From contig DGBH01000049.1 in NCBI GenBank assembly GCA_002384205.1, positions 1 through 9,970 on the forward strand: a DNA stretch of 9,970 nucleotides. The letters are read 5' to 3'. Below are positions 1 to 7,743 of the stretch, piece by piece (positions within the stretch are counted from its first letter, which is position 1; each line of letters begins with the position of its first letter). The position numbers and the translations under genes were made by a program. The DNA is from Bacteroidetes bacterium UBA4009. Its GTDB lineage: Bacteria > Bacteroidota > Bacteroidia > NS11-12g > UBA9320. The notes under the pieces are model-generated. The model saw only the letters and a program-made list of their open reading frames with translations, had not been told where the DNA came from and searched no databases.

Positions 1-623
1 ACCGAAATGTAGTTATAACAAAGGGTGATTTTACAGGGGAAAAGGAGTTCTTACATGATGTTATCGTAAATGAAAATTATGAAACCGTAGCCTTTAAAAT
101 CAACGATCGTTGGAAGCTTTCGGTTCAGAAAATAAATCAAATGAATGCCGATTTTGCCGAGAACGTAAATACGTACATGATAGATTTAAAAAAACATAAA
201 ATACTTGATTCTAATGTGGGGAATAGAGGCTTTGATTATATATCGGCATTTCTTGCCATCGTAACAATGGGTTGGAGTTTGCCGATTTATTTCATTTGGT
301 CATTACTCTTCAAATTGAATGATCGTTTTGTACTTAGAAAGTTTAAAAATATCGTTTTCCGAGATGCAGTAAAAGCATTGGTGGGAATGCTTCAAGGAGT
401 TGGTTTAGTGATTGGGGTAGCGATTACAGCTGCGGTTCTTACGCCATCCTACTGGTGGATTCTTTTTACCATAAGCGGTATTTATGGAGCCATATGTTGG
501 TTTAGAACGATAGAAGCATTTCCTCACTTATGGAGCGAACTTCAATGGCTCGGTTTATCCGATAACGTAAAAAAAGAAATAACAAAAAAGCGTGAAGCTG
601 TTATTGATGCACTAAGCAACTAG
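1..623 (+). CDS. Membrane protein, 5'-truncated; possible C-terminal part of a PlsC-type acyltransferase
   Basis: The reading frame is open from the window edge (first full codon at position 3), so 206 residues of a longer protein are visible; the first ATG at 141 is internal, not the start. After about 75 soluble residues come three hydrophobic stretches, at about visible residues 79-104, 124-146 and 149-167. The first is followed by a basic loop with FRDAVK (119-124), and the protein ends in a charged helix-like tail. From family knowledge, Bacteroidota lysophospholipid/glycerol-3-phosphate acyltransferase-like proteins carry a similar C-terminal module after the PlsC domain: helical linker, hydrophobic pair, 'K-x-x-x-FR-x-x-V-K', more membrane segments. 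The catalytic HX4D motif would lie upstream and is not visible, so this assignment is inferred from weak resemblance. An unrelated inner-membrane protein is the alternative. The gene converges on the T9SS protein gene with 10 nt between stop codons. Confidence 0.75.
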   Translation, partial: RNVVITKGDFTGEKEFLHDVIVNENYETVAFKINDRWKLSVQKINQMNADFAENVNTYMIDLKKHKILDSNVGNRGFDYISAFLAIVTMGWSLPIYFIWSLLFKLNDRFVLRKFKNIVFRDAVKALVGMLQGVGLVIGVAITAAVLTPSYWWILFTISGIYGAICWFRTIEAFPHLWSELQWLGLSDNVKKEITKKREAVIDALSN

Positions 624-639
624 CTTTGGCTATTTAGTG
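610..639. repeat. Nested inverted repeat spanning two convergent stop codons
   Basis: CACTAA at 610-615 pairs with TTAGTG at 634-639. Inside it TAGC (621-624) pairs with GCTA (629-632) around a four-base loop. The structure contains the TAG stop of the plus-strand gene (621-623) and the TAA stop of the minus-strand gene (634-636). No T-tract follows on either side, so it is not a textbook intrinsic terminator. It could still be a bidirectional stop structure, or chance in AT-rich DNA. Confidence 0.3.
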
Positions 640-3048
640 GGTTACAATTACTTTCTTAACTATTTTATTTTGATTACTTTGTATTTCTACGAAGTAAGTT
701 CCTGCAGTAATATCGCGTACATCTATTTGATTATCAATACTTTTAGCAACAAAATCGCCTTTTAAATTATAAAGTTTTCCTGTGCAATAATTAGCTCCAA
801 CGAGTTTTATATAATCACTAGAAGGGTTAGGATATACTTTAAAGTCTTGAGTGGTAATTGCTTGTGTTTTAGCGACTAAATCGTTTTTTAAATCAGCAGT
901 CCAAATGCCTCTTCCGTGCGTAAAAATAAAAAGTTTTCGGTCACTATGTCTCAGTCTAATTTGATCAACGGGTACATTAGGGATGCGCGTTTCTTTATTC
1001 CAACTCAAACCACCATTAAGTGTAGAATACAAACCATAATCGGTTGCAATGATAATATGGTCACTCATTTGAGGATCTACTTCTATCCAGTTGACGGGCA
1101 GACTACTAGGCAAATTGCTACTTATATCTTCCCAAATAGGTTCTGCAGTATTTGCACCTTTTACACGCCATAATCTGCTTTTAGGGTTCACGTTGGTAAG
1201 ACCACAATAAATGACACTCGCGTCATTTGGATCTACTTCTATACAACCGATAGTACTTCCTAAAAATAATGGATACTTAGTGGTCCACATGCTTATTTCA
1301 GAAGCTTCTGGAGCTGTTGCGGCTTTATCTACTCTATAAAGCCTAGACGCGGTTCCTCCAATGTAAGCGGTTGGATTAAGTTCATTGCTCAGGCCTATAG
1401 CATAACTGTCACCTACCAAGTCGGTAGTAAGCTTTATCCAACTTGCACCTGCATCTACAGAACGAAATATTTCTCTGCGTGTTGGCACGTATAGTTGATC
1501 GCCATCTAGGTTATTAATTTCTATAGGATTAATAAACCAAACGCCATCATCTCCTCCGACTGCGGTTCTAATAGTACGCCCTATGTTGCTGTTCCCTGTA
1601 CCTGTTCTCCATAGGTTTAGGTATTGGGACGATACATATCTAACCGCTGAATTTTGTTGATTTACCGCACAAAATGATCCGTCACCTCCCCAGATACTTG
1701 GCATGGTTGCCGCGCCGCTTTGACTATAACGGGTGCCGTTGTCTTGTGTTCCTCCAATGAGAGAGGTGCCTGTAGGGTAAAAATGTCCTGCATAGAATTG
1801 TGTAATATTCAGTCCATTATTAAGCGTAGTAAAGGTAGACATATTGTTTTTGTCCATTCGATATACGCCGCCGTCATTTCCTACCAGTAGGCTTGTATTA
1901 CTCTCCCAAGTAAGTTCATGGTAGTCCGAATGAGAATTAGCCATTTCTTTCCATGTCTGACCTCCGTCAGTTGAGTATGCTGGAGCTACTGCTGCAGTTA
2001 CCACAAAATTAGTATCAGCAGGAGCTACGGTAAGAATAAAATCATACCATGCTTGTGTGTAACTAATAAATGTCGGACTACTTATTTGTGTCCAAGAAAG
2101 GCCCCCGTTTGAGGTTTTGTATATTCCTTGCAAAGCGTCTCCAGATCCTACGGCAAGTTGCGCGAACATAACCTGCGGATATTGTTTGGCATAGCTAAAG
2201 CTAATTCTGCTGTATCCTGAGGTTGGCCATCCTGCTCCATTTAAACGTTGAACGGATAGATCGTCTTCCTTCATTTTAACAATTCCATAGGCATCGAATG
2301 CGGCCATAATGTAGCCATCATCGGTTGCTTTTATTTCGTGTACTCTTCCACTTGGCATCTGACTTACTCTGCTAAAGCTAGCACCTCCATCGGTACTTCT
2401 CCAAACACCACTGGTGTGCGTGGCTACATAAACGGTACTATCTAACGTTAGTGAGTGCTCTACATCCCAAATGCCGTTGAGCGCAGTTGTGGCTGTATGA
2501 GTAAGGTGTTCAAATGTTTTTGCACCATCTCTTGATCTAAAGAGACCGAGCCCGCCTAAGTCTGCGGAGTTACCAAAAGCCTCGCCCGTTCCGTAGTAAA
2601 ACACATTTTTATCAAAGGGACTTTGGGTAATACAAGTGGCGGATAGGGTAGGAGCATTATTGTCTACAATGTCCCATGAGGATCCTTTGTTTTCAGAAAC
2701 CCAAATTCCACCAGAAACTCCGGCACAGAGTAGTCTATTTGCATTGAATCGATCTATAATTATACTTCTATTACGCCCACCTACATTGTCAGGGCCTACT
2801 TCAGTAATATTTTCTAAATTGTTTTCTGCTTTTTTATATAGAGCAGCGTTAGCTTGGTCTGCAGCATACCATTTGGCATGCATTCCGGATGGTATTTTAC
2901 CATTTTCGTCACCTTTTAGTTCAAGGTACTGGTTCATCCATCCAGGATGTTGTAAAGTGCTATCTGAATTTTTGTCTTGTTTTAAGGAGACAAAAGTTGC
3001 AATACTTACTAAAATCAGAACGCTAATCCCAATAACTTTATACTTCAT
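634..3048 (-). CDS. T9SS-exported Asp-box (BNR/sialidase-like) beta-propeller protein
   Basis: Predicted cell-surface or secreted protein of 804 residues. It opens with MKYK and a hydrophobic stretch (about 5-22) that should act as the Sec signal. Near the start is VGPDNVGGRNR (84-94), typical of a common Bacteroidota propeller family. Seven Asp-box-like turns (pattern S-x-D-x-G-x-T/S-W/F) are visible at about 118-125, 172-179, 218-225, 312-319, 359-366, 530-537 and 676-683. HGRGIW (711-716) closes the propeller. The last 70 residues form a type A T9SS sorting domain: YPNP at 739-742, then GTYFVEI and a KKVIV end. Asp-box folds occur in sialidases and Vps10-like binding proteins; I see no clear catalytic set, so substrate and activity are unknown. 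I chose the ATG at 3048; a TTG at 3061-3063 would add five residues and abut the upstream stop exactly. Probably co-transcribed with the VOC gene, 15 nt upstream. Confidence 0.9.
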   Translation of the reverse strand: MKYKVIGISVLILVSIATFVSLKQDKNSDSTLQHPGWMNQYLELKGDENGKIPSGMHAKWYAADQANAALYKKAENNLENITEVGPDNVGGRNRSIIIDRFNANRLLCAGVSGGIWVSENKGSSWDIVDNNAPTLSATCITQSPFDKNVFYYGTGEAFGNSADLGGLGLFRSRDGAKTFEHLTHTATTALNGIWDVEHSLTLDSTVYVATHTSGVWRSTDGGASFSRVSQMPSGRVHEIKATDDGYIMAAFDAYGIVKMKEDDLSVQRLNGAGWPTSGYSRISFSYAKQYPQVMFAQLAVGSGDALQGIYKTSNGGLSWTQISSPTFISYTQAWYDFILTVAPADTNFVVTAAVAPAYSTDGGQTWKEMANSHSDYHELTWESNTSLLVGNDGGVYRMDKNNMSTFTTLNNGLNITQFYAGHFYPTGTSLIGGTQDNGTRYSQSGAATMPSIWGGDGSFCAVNQQNSAVRYVSSQYLNLWRTGTGNSNIGRTIRTAVGGDDGVWFINPIEINNLDGDQLYVPTRREIFRSVDAGASWIKLTTDLVGDSYAIGLSNELNPTAYIGGTASRLYRVDKAATAPEASEISMWTTKYPLFLGSTIGCIEVDPNDASVIYCGLTNVNPKSRLWRVKGANTAEPIWEDISSNLPSSLPVNWIEVDPQMSDHIIIATDYGLYSTLNGGLSWNKETRIPNVPVDQIRLRHSDRKLFIFTHGRGIWTADLKNDLVAKTQAITTQDFKVYPNPSSDYIKLVGANYCTGKLYNLKGDFVAKSIDNQIDVRDITAGTYFVEIQSNQNKIVKKVIVTH

Positions 3049-3063
3049 ATCTTTTTTTAACAA

Positions 3064-4119
3064 TTAATCTTTCTTTCTGTTCAGTGCCATGCTCTTTATC
3101 ATCCATCTTGGTAATGGCTTTAGTGCATTTCTTTTTCTTAAATCCAGGTACCATCCTATCTTTTTTAGAATAGGTATTTTGTGTGTTTCTACAAATTCTA
3201 TAAGCGTGCCATCTGGATCTTCTATGTAGCTAAAATGACCAGCAGCCTCGCCCATGTCAAAAGAATTAGCACTATCTACGGTAAATGGATGACCCGCAGC
3301 TTCACATTCTTCTTGCAGGGCTTTCATGCCTATAATGTCATAACAGAGGTGAATAAAACCAAGATCGCCCCAAAAACGATTTCTATAGATATTCTCACCG
3401 GGCTGGTCAAGATTTTGAACAAGCTCGATTTGTGATGCTCCGAGTAATGGGCTGAAACTCCCTTTTCGTGCTTCGCTGTGCGTTAGTATTGCGCGTTTAA
3501 AGTTGCTTCTTCCCCCGTTCAAGGAACCTAGATCATTGAACATGCCTTCATCTTCCCAAACTACGGTATCATAGCCCAAAATTTTACGGTAAAATTCTTT
3601 AGACTTTTCAATGTCTGAAACACCCAAAATTGCTCCGTAAACACCTCCAGTATCATCCCCTCGTTGACTAAACCAGTCATTGGATTCTACAATTTGGAAG
3701 ATATTTCCATATGGATCTTTTATAAAAAAATGCAATAACCCATTTGGGGTCTTTTCTATTTGTTTAGAAATTAGATACGTTTTATCAAAATTGGCAAATG
3801 CTAGTTTTACACTTGGACTTTTTATCTTGCAAATGTTTATTCCATAATCACCGAGTTTTGATGGTTTGTCGGGAGCTACAGGAATGCGGCTAGTGTATTG
3901 CCAGATCTCAAATCCTCCTCCACCTTGCATGTTAAGTGCCAGTATTGCATGTCTATCGTGTGGAGTTCCTCCGGTATATGGTAACATTAAAGCTGCGGTT
4001 GCAGCCTCTTCAAATACGGGCACATCCATGCTTAAATTCTTACGATACCAAGCCCATGCATCGTGCACATTTGGGATTCCTATTCCCATCTGTTGTATTC
4101 CGCTAATTGTTTTTTTCAA
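3064..4119 (-). CDS. Two-domain VOC (glyoxalase/bleomycin-resistance fold) protein
   Basis: Cytoplasmic protein of 351 residues with two vicinal-oxygen-chelate domains, roughly 6-146 and 159-312, and a basic C-terminal tail (about 313-351). Both domains end in the family signature: KDPYGNIFQIVE (134-145) and EDPDGTLIEFVE (300-311). VOC proteins usually bind a divalent metal through His/Glu/Gln side chains. Here H257 and E308 are plausible ligands in domain 2 and Q142 in domain 1, but the usual first-strand histidine is missing from both, so the site may be incomplete or arranged differently. Substrate unknown; dioxygenase, isomerase, lyase or binding roles all fit. The start is a TTG (codon at 4117-4119). 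No ATG lies between the upstream in-frame stop (4192-4194) and this point, and the ATG at 4087-4089 would remove the first half of the opening beta strand. The propeller gene follows after 15 nt. Confidence 0.88.
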   Translation of the reverse strand: MKKTISGIQQMGIGIPNVHDAWAWYRKNLSMDVPVFEEAATAALMLPYTGGTPHDRHAILALNMQGGGGFEIWQYTSRIPVAPDKPSKLGDYGINICKIKSPSVKLAFANFDKTYLISKQIEKTPNGLLHFFIKDPYGNIFQIVESNDWFSQRGDDTGGVYGAILGVSDIEKSKEFYRKILGYDTVVWEDEGMFNDLGSLNGGRSNFKRAILTHSEARKGSFSPLLGASQIELVQNLDQPGENIYRNRFWGDLGFIHLCYDIIGMKALQEECEAAGHPFTVDSANSFDMGEAAGHFSYIEDPDGTLIEFVETHKIPILKKIGWYLDLRKRNALKPLPRWMIKSMALNRKKD

Positions 4120-4125
4120 GATGGG

Positions 4126-4157
4126 CGAAAATACTTTTTGTGAGCGTGCTAGGCAAA
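4126..4157 (-). promoter_or_regulatory. Candidate promoter for the VOC and propeller genes
   Basis: Read on the minus strand, TTTG (4154-4157) is followed after 20 nt by TATTTTCG (4126-4133), one base from the Bacteroidota -7 box TAnnTTTG. It lies in the only gap (95 nt) upstream of the VOC gene. The box ends only 6 nt from the TTG start, which would give an almost leaderless transcript, so this is a weak call. The overlapping TCGATTTG (4154-4161) could instead be the -7 box. Confidence 0.22.
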
Positions 4158-4214
4158 TCGAATTTGTAGTTGTATAACTGAAGATAACAAACTACCTATC
4201 TGCTGTATTTAGTG

Positions 4215-4979
4215 CTAAAAAATATAACCAATTTTAACAAATGCAGAAAGCCAATCGGTCAGCAATAGATCATTGAAATATAATGTTTTTGGATCGTTGG
4301 AATGCTCGAAATAAACGATGTCGTAGTTGGATTCATTGCCATAATAGTCAAATTTAACGGGGATGTGTAATCTAAAACGATAACCAAACCCTAGAATCAT
4401 GTTATTTTCCATGAGCCACTGTCTTCCCCCTCCAAAAGCTAAACTTACGGTGGTTACACTGGTTTTCTCTTCCACTATAGGAACTAGCTCAGGGCTCTGT
4501 GTAACCGTATTGTAAAATTCGGTTTGGTAAGACGAGCCCGTAAAATGGGTACTATGTAATCCCATTCCATATTCATAATATTTGCCGATAGGGAAAAGTG
4601 CACTCGTTTTATCGCGGTACACTTTATAACTAATGTCAAAACCATTTTGCTTGGTGTACCCGATTTTTTCAGCAGATAGTGTAGAGTCAAAAGAAGAGTA
4701 TTCAATGTTGTTGAGTGAAGATTTGGTCCAAGGGCTCGAAACAAATTTATTATGTGAAAATCTTGCTGAAATGCTTTTGTTGTTTCTTAGGTAATGCTCT
4801 ATACCTAGATTTATTTTTAGAGATGGCTTGAGTACTTCATATCCATTAAATATCATATCGGGAATTTCTGCATCTATAAAAACGATATTTTTTTTATCGA
4901 GAATATTTTTTTGTTGTGCGTATGAACTATGTGCAACAAATAAAAGAATGATAATTAGCAGTGATATATGTTTTTTCAT
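4215..4979 (-). CDS. Exported putative outer-membrane beta-barrel protein (hypothetical)
   Basis: Protein of 254 residues that I do not recognise. It starts with a clear signal peptide: MKKH, a hydrophobic core (about 6-16), and a likely cleavage after SSYA (residue 21) before QQ. The rest lacks long hydrophobic helices. It shows alternating polar/aromatic strands rich in Tyr, Phe and Ser, glycine-rich turns (for example LAFGGGRQW), and a final strand ending in Phe, as expected for a small outer-membrane barrel. No enzyme motif is visible. It is the last gene of a three-gene operon: its ATG lies 1 nt after the stop of the M48 protease gene. A purine-rich AGAAG lies about 7 nt before the start, inside the end of the protease gene, the nearest thing to a ribosome-binding site in this operon. 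The barrel call is inferred from composition and strand pattern; a periplasmic beta-rich protein is the alternative. Confidence 0.8.
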   Translation of the reverse strand: MKKHISLLIIILLFVAHSSYAQQKNILDKKNIVFIDAEIPDMIFNGYEVLKPSLKINLGIEHYLRNNKSISARFSHNKFVSSPWTKSSLNNIEYSSFDSTLSAEKIGYTKQNGFDISYKVYRDKTSALFPIGKYYEYGMGLHSTHFTGSSYQTEFYNTVTQSPELVPIVEEKTSVTTVSLAFGGGRQWLMENNMILGFGYRFRLHIPVKFDYYGNESNYDIVYFEHSNDPKTLYFNDLLLTDWLSAFVKIGYIF

Positions 4980-4980
4980 T

Positions 4981-7065
4981 TTAATCTTCTAAAAGTTTAT
5001 TTAGATAAATGGTGGTTAAGTTTCTGTTGTCTAGTGACTCATAGCATTCAAGCGCTTTTTTCTTAACGATTGTATTGTTCTTTAAATCAAAGACTATATA
5101 GAATAATTGGTATTCGTGATCTTTTAGAAATAATTTTAAAACACCAAAGGGCAAATAATTAGGTACAAATAAGGAAAGTAATAAACTTCGGTTAAATCCA
5201 AGACTCGTTCCCTTGTAAGATCTAGCACCAATCCACATTACATAGTCAGTTTGATATTTAGCTCTAATAGAGTCTAGTTTATCTTGAGAAGGGGTCAGTA
5301 TTTCTTCGTTGTTCTTAAATTTACGGATATCAAATCGGCGAATGTAATTGCCTAGGGTTGATATGTCGTCAAACTTATCTCCATCGTCAGATTTTAAATT
5401 TCGTACATCTAAAATTGAGTATTCGAGGGATTTTCTAACCAAAATATCATCTAGGTTCTGCAGTAAATTCTGCTCGTTTGCATACGTAACGGAGTAGTCT
5501 ATATATCCTTGAGCACGTTCATCTATTCTAACATAATAGGGATTGTAAATCACGATATTTTTTAAATCTGTAAGTGAAAAAGATTGGGCAGTAGTGTCTT
5601 CATTAGCAATTTTTTCATCACTATTTTTTTGTAGATATTGGTTAAACTCACGCGTAAATAACTCGGTTTCGGTTATCCCCTTTAACATTGGTAAGAGTTC
5701 TTTGGTTACCGTATTTCTAGTTTTTGCACTATCAAATTGGTTTTTAACCGATTGTTTCCAAGTTTTAGATTCTGAGGAGACCAAAAGATCGAGTGATCTA
5801 ATAACCATTCCTTTGTTATAATCTGTACTGCTTTCTTTAAACGTATTAAAGGAATGTATACTGGTAAGCAAAATAGTATTAAGGTTTTGTCCTTTATAGA
5901 GCGTATACCATACATTAAATAATGAGCCGCTGTATTCTGCTGACTTCTCTGGAGTATCATAGTTGATTATGCGTAATTCGGATACCGTTACCATAGCAAG
6001 GGAAATATACTGATCGTACCACTCCTTATTACCGGGGTCTCTTAAACGCATTAAATAGGCATTGTAAATTCCCTTTGCATAATAGTGGTTATCAAATAAC
6101 ATCAGTAATTGTTCTTTTCGAGCCAAGTACTTTAGTTTTTCAAAATTGCTTGCATTTATATTTTTGAAGACGTCACTTCCAAGGCTATTTCTGCCAGCAA
6201 TGCTGTCTTTGCAATATGCCAGGCGCATTTCAACCTCAGGATGGGTGCTGTATTTTTCGGTTCTTTTGGTATTCCTTTTTATTTTAAGAGAATCAGGTAA
6301 AAAGCCTTCTGGTAAAACGAAGTCTGCAAGATTGTAAATGTATTCTTCTATGGCGGTATCCTTATAGCCTAAGTCAGCTGTTTTTAGCTTTGATAATCCT
6401 GTAAAAATAGCAGCGGTGTCGTATGTTGTTTTAAGATAAAGATCTAATGCTTGGATGTCGGCTTCTTTTTCTAAAGATTGTGAAAAGAGATGCTCTGCTT
6501 CCCAACTCTGGTCTACCGTAAGATCTGTATACTGGTCTTTGCCGCGGGCTATTTTAATCCGTTCGCTAAAGCCTTTCTCATTGTGTTGTTTGATGTAATG
6601 CACTATTTCGTGGCCCACTACAAAAGCCAATTCCGCTTCATTGTCAAGATAGGCCAATAAACCTACGGTAAAAAATATGTCTCCTTGATCTGTTGAAAAG
6701 GCATTAACATAAGGAGCTTTGTATGCGTACAAATGAATCTTTGTTCTTATTTCAGGTAGATCTCGGAGTAATTCATCTGCGATACCGTTTATGAGTTTTG
6801 TGTAATCATCGTTTATGTAGATGTCTCCGCTATTTTTAATCGCGTCAATAAGGTAAGTGGCTTGTTCGCTGTTTTTGAGTCTTGCGAGTCTTACATCCCT
6901 AGGCTCAAAGTAGGATGAGTCCACAATTAAATCTCTCTTTAGTGCGAATTTTTCGGATGAAGATTGAAATATTTCGGCAGGTATTTCACCATGAGATTGC
7001 AAAATAATTTGGCAGTATGCATGGTTTAATAGGAACGTGACAAAGGTGAATAATAGGAATCTCAT
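4981..7065 (-). CDS. Periplasmic M48-family zinc metalloprotease with a long uncharacterised C-terminal region
   Basis: Protein of 694 residues with an N-terminal signal peptide (hydrophobic 3-14, likely cleavage near AYC/Q at 18-19; the Cys at 18 leaves a lipoprotein possible). The protease domain covers about 70-285. NAFSTDQGDIFFTVGLL (121-137) precedes the zinc motif HEIVH (152-156, bases 6598-6612). An EKEAD segment (199-203) supplies the expected third-ligand Glu, and STHPEVEMRL (273-282) matches the conserved HP motif near the end of the BepA/LoiP-type domain. These proteases degrade or process misfolded envelope proteins. Residues 290-694 do not match a family I know: mostly helical to about 480, then a mixed alpha/beta part with a hydrophobic patch at 627-647. 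Typical BepA-like proteins are about 450-500 residues with TPR repeats, so this one is longer. It sits between two putative barrel-protein genes (3 nt and 1 nt gaps), suggesting an outer-membrane-related job. Confidence 0.9.
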   Translation of the reverse strand: MRFLLFTFVTFLLNHAYCQIILQSHGEIPAEIFQSSSEKFALKRDLIVDSSYFEPRDVRLARLKNSEQATYLIDAIKNSGDIYINDDYTKLINGIADELLRDLPEIRTKIHLYAYKAPYVNAFSTDQGDIFFTVGLLAYLDNEAELAFVVGHEIVHYIKQHNEKGFSERIKIARGKDQYTDLTVDQSWEAEHLFSQSLEKEADIQALDLYLKTTYDTAAIFTGLSKLKTADLGYKDTAIEEYIYNLADFVLPEGFLPDSLKIKRNTKRTEKYSTHPEVEMRLAYCKDSIAGRNSLGSDVFKNINASNFEKLKYLARKEQLLMLFDNHYYAKGIYNAYLMRLRDPGNKEWYDQYISLAMVTVSELRIINYDTPEKSAEYSGSLFNVWYTLYKGQNLNTILLTSIHSFNTFKESSTDYNKGMVIRSLDLLVSSESKTWKQSVKNQFDSAKTRNTVTKELLPMLKGITETELFTREFNQYLQKNSDEKIANEDTTAQSFSLTDLKNIVIYNPYYVRIDERAQGYIDYSVTYANEQNLLQNLDDILVRKSLEYSILDVRNLKSDDGDKFDDISTLGNYIRRFDIRKFKNNEEILTPSQDKLDSIRAKYQTDYVMWIGARSYKGTSLGFNRSLLLSLFVPNYLPFGVLKLFLKDHEYQLFYIVFDLKNNTIVKKKALECYESLDNRNLTTIYLNKLLED

Positions 7066-7068
7066 GGC

Positions 7069-7743
7069 TTAATAATTTAGAATTTTACTGATACCAAAAT
7101 TGACATATGTATTAGATAGATACTTTTCTCCCTCGTAGTCAAAGTGGCTTGGGATGCCCAACTCTAGGTAATAAGCACGGTTTAGATCGTTTGCATCATC
7201 AAACTTAAGTTCGGCTCTTACTGCTGGGCCAAAAGATAATCGTTGAAATTTAGTGTCTTGGTCTTCTGAAATACCAAATAATGGTGTTTTAAATACACGC
7301 ATACCAAAACCAACTGTAAAACCACTTTTATCAATGTTGTTATACGTGGAGTGATAACCATAATTAAAATCTATAAAAAGACCAGATGCTAAGGTCAAGA
7401 AGCCTGTGTTGACATAGTCATTTGGATAACTAATGCCTAATCCCAAACTGAGATCAACAGGGGCCGTAATCGCAATGGAGGCTTTGTCATCAAAGTCTTT
7501 GATGTTAATGCGGGCGTTATATCCTACATTAACGATAGACACCATAGTAACTGCACTTTTATACGCTGGGCGTGTACTTGGTGTAACCTCAAAACCAGGT
7601 GATATACCAAGCAGTGCACCAACTCTATATTGACTAAAGTAATTTTTTTCGAGAAAAGTGTATTTGCTAGCATCGGTATTATAGTTTTGACCAAAAGAGT
7701 TAAAACTGATAATGACGTAGCAAATGAGTGCTATTTTTTTCAA
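7069..7743 (-). CDS. Exported putative outer-membrane beta-barrel protein (hypothetical), operon leader
   Basis: Protein of 224 residues, not recognised at family level. The N-terminus is a signal peptide: KKIALICYVIISF, then NSFGQ with likely cleavage around residues 18-19. The mature part has alternating strand-like segments with Gly and aromatic residues (for example SLGLGISYP, FTVGFGMRVF, YVNFGISKI) and ends in Tyr, consistent with a small barrel of roughly eight to ten strands. The start is a TTG at 7741-7743: an in-frame TAA lies three codons upstream (7753-7755), and the first internal ATG would lose the signal peptide. It is the first gene of the M48 operon, with the protease start 3 nt downstream of its stop. 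It shares no obvious similarity with the other barrel-like protein beyond general character. The localisation is inferred. Confidence 0.8.
   Translation of the reverse strand: MKKIALICYVIISFNSFGQNYNTDASKYTFLEKNYFSQYRVGALLGISPGFEVTPSTRPAYKSAVTMVSIVNVGYNARINIKDFDDKASIAITAPVDLSLGLGISYPNDYVNTGFLTLASGLFIDFNYGYHSTYNNIDKSGFTVGFGMRVFKTPLFGISEDQDTKFQRLSFGPAVRAELKFDDANDLNRAYYLELGIPSHFDYEGEKYLSNTYVNFGISKILNY

Noticed and set aside
634..3048. Catalytic sialidase annotation for the propeller protein
   Set aside because: Asp-boxes are present, but I cannot find the arginine triad and Tyr/Glu catalytic pair, so only the fold is claimed.
2636..3067. Open frame of 143 codons on the plus strand
   Set aside because: It is antisense to the start of the T9SS propeller gene. 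Its translation has no coherent domain or signal, whereas the minus-strand frame has clear family motifs.
3866..4177. Open frame of 103 codons on the plus strand, Cys/Pro-rich
   Set aside because: It is antisense to the well-supported VOC domain, and its composition is that of a frame shadow.
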